Source: Nitrospiraceae bacterium
Lineage (GTDB): Bacteria; Nitrospirota; Thermodesulfovibrionia; UBA6902
Direction of reading: 5' to 3'
NCBI GenBank assembly: GCA_003599275.1
Contig: QZJG01000021.1
Coordinates: forward strand, 1-47,382
Length of the DNA stretch: 47,382 bases
Shown: positions 47,309-47,382 of the stretch, piece after piece
Layout of the letters: each line of letters begins with the position of its first letter
How positions within the stretch are numbered: the stretch's first letter is position 1
The notes under the pieces: model-generated
Told to the model about the DNA's origin: nothing
The model's input: only the letters and a program-made list of their open reading frames with translations
Databases searched by the model: none
Translations under genes and position numbers: made by a program

Positions 47309-47382
47309 TTGGCTACCTCTTTTCTTTCAAATTCTATGACTTCATTATGGATGTCTTTATAGACACATTCCTCTTTGTATAT
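47305..47382 (-). CDS. 3' end of a gene coupled to dsrM, possibly DsrT
   Basis: Only the last 25 codons are visible, ending ...IYKEECVYKDIHNE...FERKEVAK, then a TGA overlapping the dsrM ATG by 4 bp. The residues are charged with one Cys. dsrT, a small gene of unknown function, directly precedes dsrM in green sulfur bacteria; the position fits but the sequence is too short to assign. Confidence 0.7.
   Translation of the reverse strand: MYKEECVYKDIHNEVIEFERKEVAK

Overview
The window is bacterial chromosome, most likely from an anaerobic sulfur-metabolising member of the Nitrospirota (Thermodesulfovibrionia-like) or a deltaproteobacterial relative. This is inferred from a complete dsrMKJOP operon, a split-Soret-type cytochrome, a selenocysteine-using SelD, sigma-54 regulation and the many short GC-rich dispersed repeats between (and inside) genes. 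No 16S rRNA or dsrAB is present, so the lineage and the direction of sulfur metabolism (reductive or oxidative) are inferences.

Layout. 1-2.3 kb (minus strand): a partial ORF, an orphan proline/cysteine-rich open region, a secreted protein, a small four-Cys protein, moaC and a C_GCAxxG_C_C protein that becomes full length only if an in-frame UGA is read as selenocysteine. 2.4-5 kb: a ketoacyl synthase, scpA and a HEAT-repeat protein. 5.2-9.4 kb: selD (itself UGA-containing), cutA, an OsmC-like protein, a Tat-exported split-Soret-type cytochrome and a YeeE/YedE transporter. 9.4-13.1 kb: three tandem usp genes upstream of yedE, driven by a canonical sigma-54 promoter, with a divergent sigma-54 activator across a palindromic spacer, then a MerR/two-CW regulator. 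13.1-21.8 kb: a hypothetical protein, a HIT protein, an endonuclease III-like protein, Fic and addB-addA.

21.9-30 kb is a defence island: a type III mod gene interrupted in frame by a 149-codon DUF559 nuclease element with terminal inverted repeats, two chimeric gene remnants, a KilA-N protein, a GmrSD-type DUF262/DUF1524 protein behind a 25-bp palindrome, and res, which abuts ksgA. 30.8-35.6 kb: a potential pseudoknot RNA in front of a subtilase, an MFS transporter and chrB with a small partner. 35.7-40.2 kb: a kinase remnant, an HD-GYP response regulator, a PstS-like binding protein and a hybrid kinase. 40.2-42.3 kb: tRNA-Asp, tRNA-Val, a VOC protein and an RlmL-like methyltransferase. 42.3-47.3 kb: dsrP, O, J, K and M on the minus strand, preceded by the 3' end of another coupled gene.

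Themes. (1) Selenium: two UGA-containing ORFs (SelD, C_GCAxxG_C_C) each have a hairpin at bacterial-SECIS distance, and a possible sulfur/selenium transporter lies nearby. (2) Sulfur redox: DsrMKJOP, the split-Soret cytochrome, YeeE/YedE and OsmC. (3) Short dispersed repeats, usually intergenic, are translated in frame within fabF, addB, addA, mod and res; the DUF559 element looks like a nuclease-coding version of the same phenomenon.
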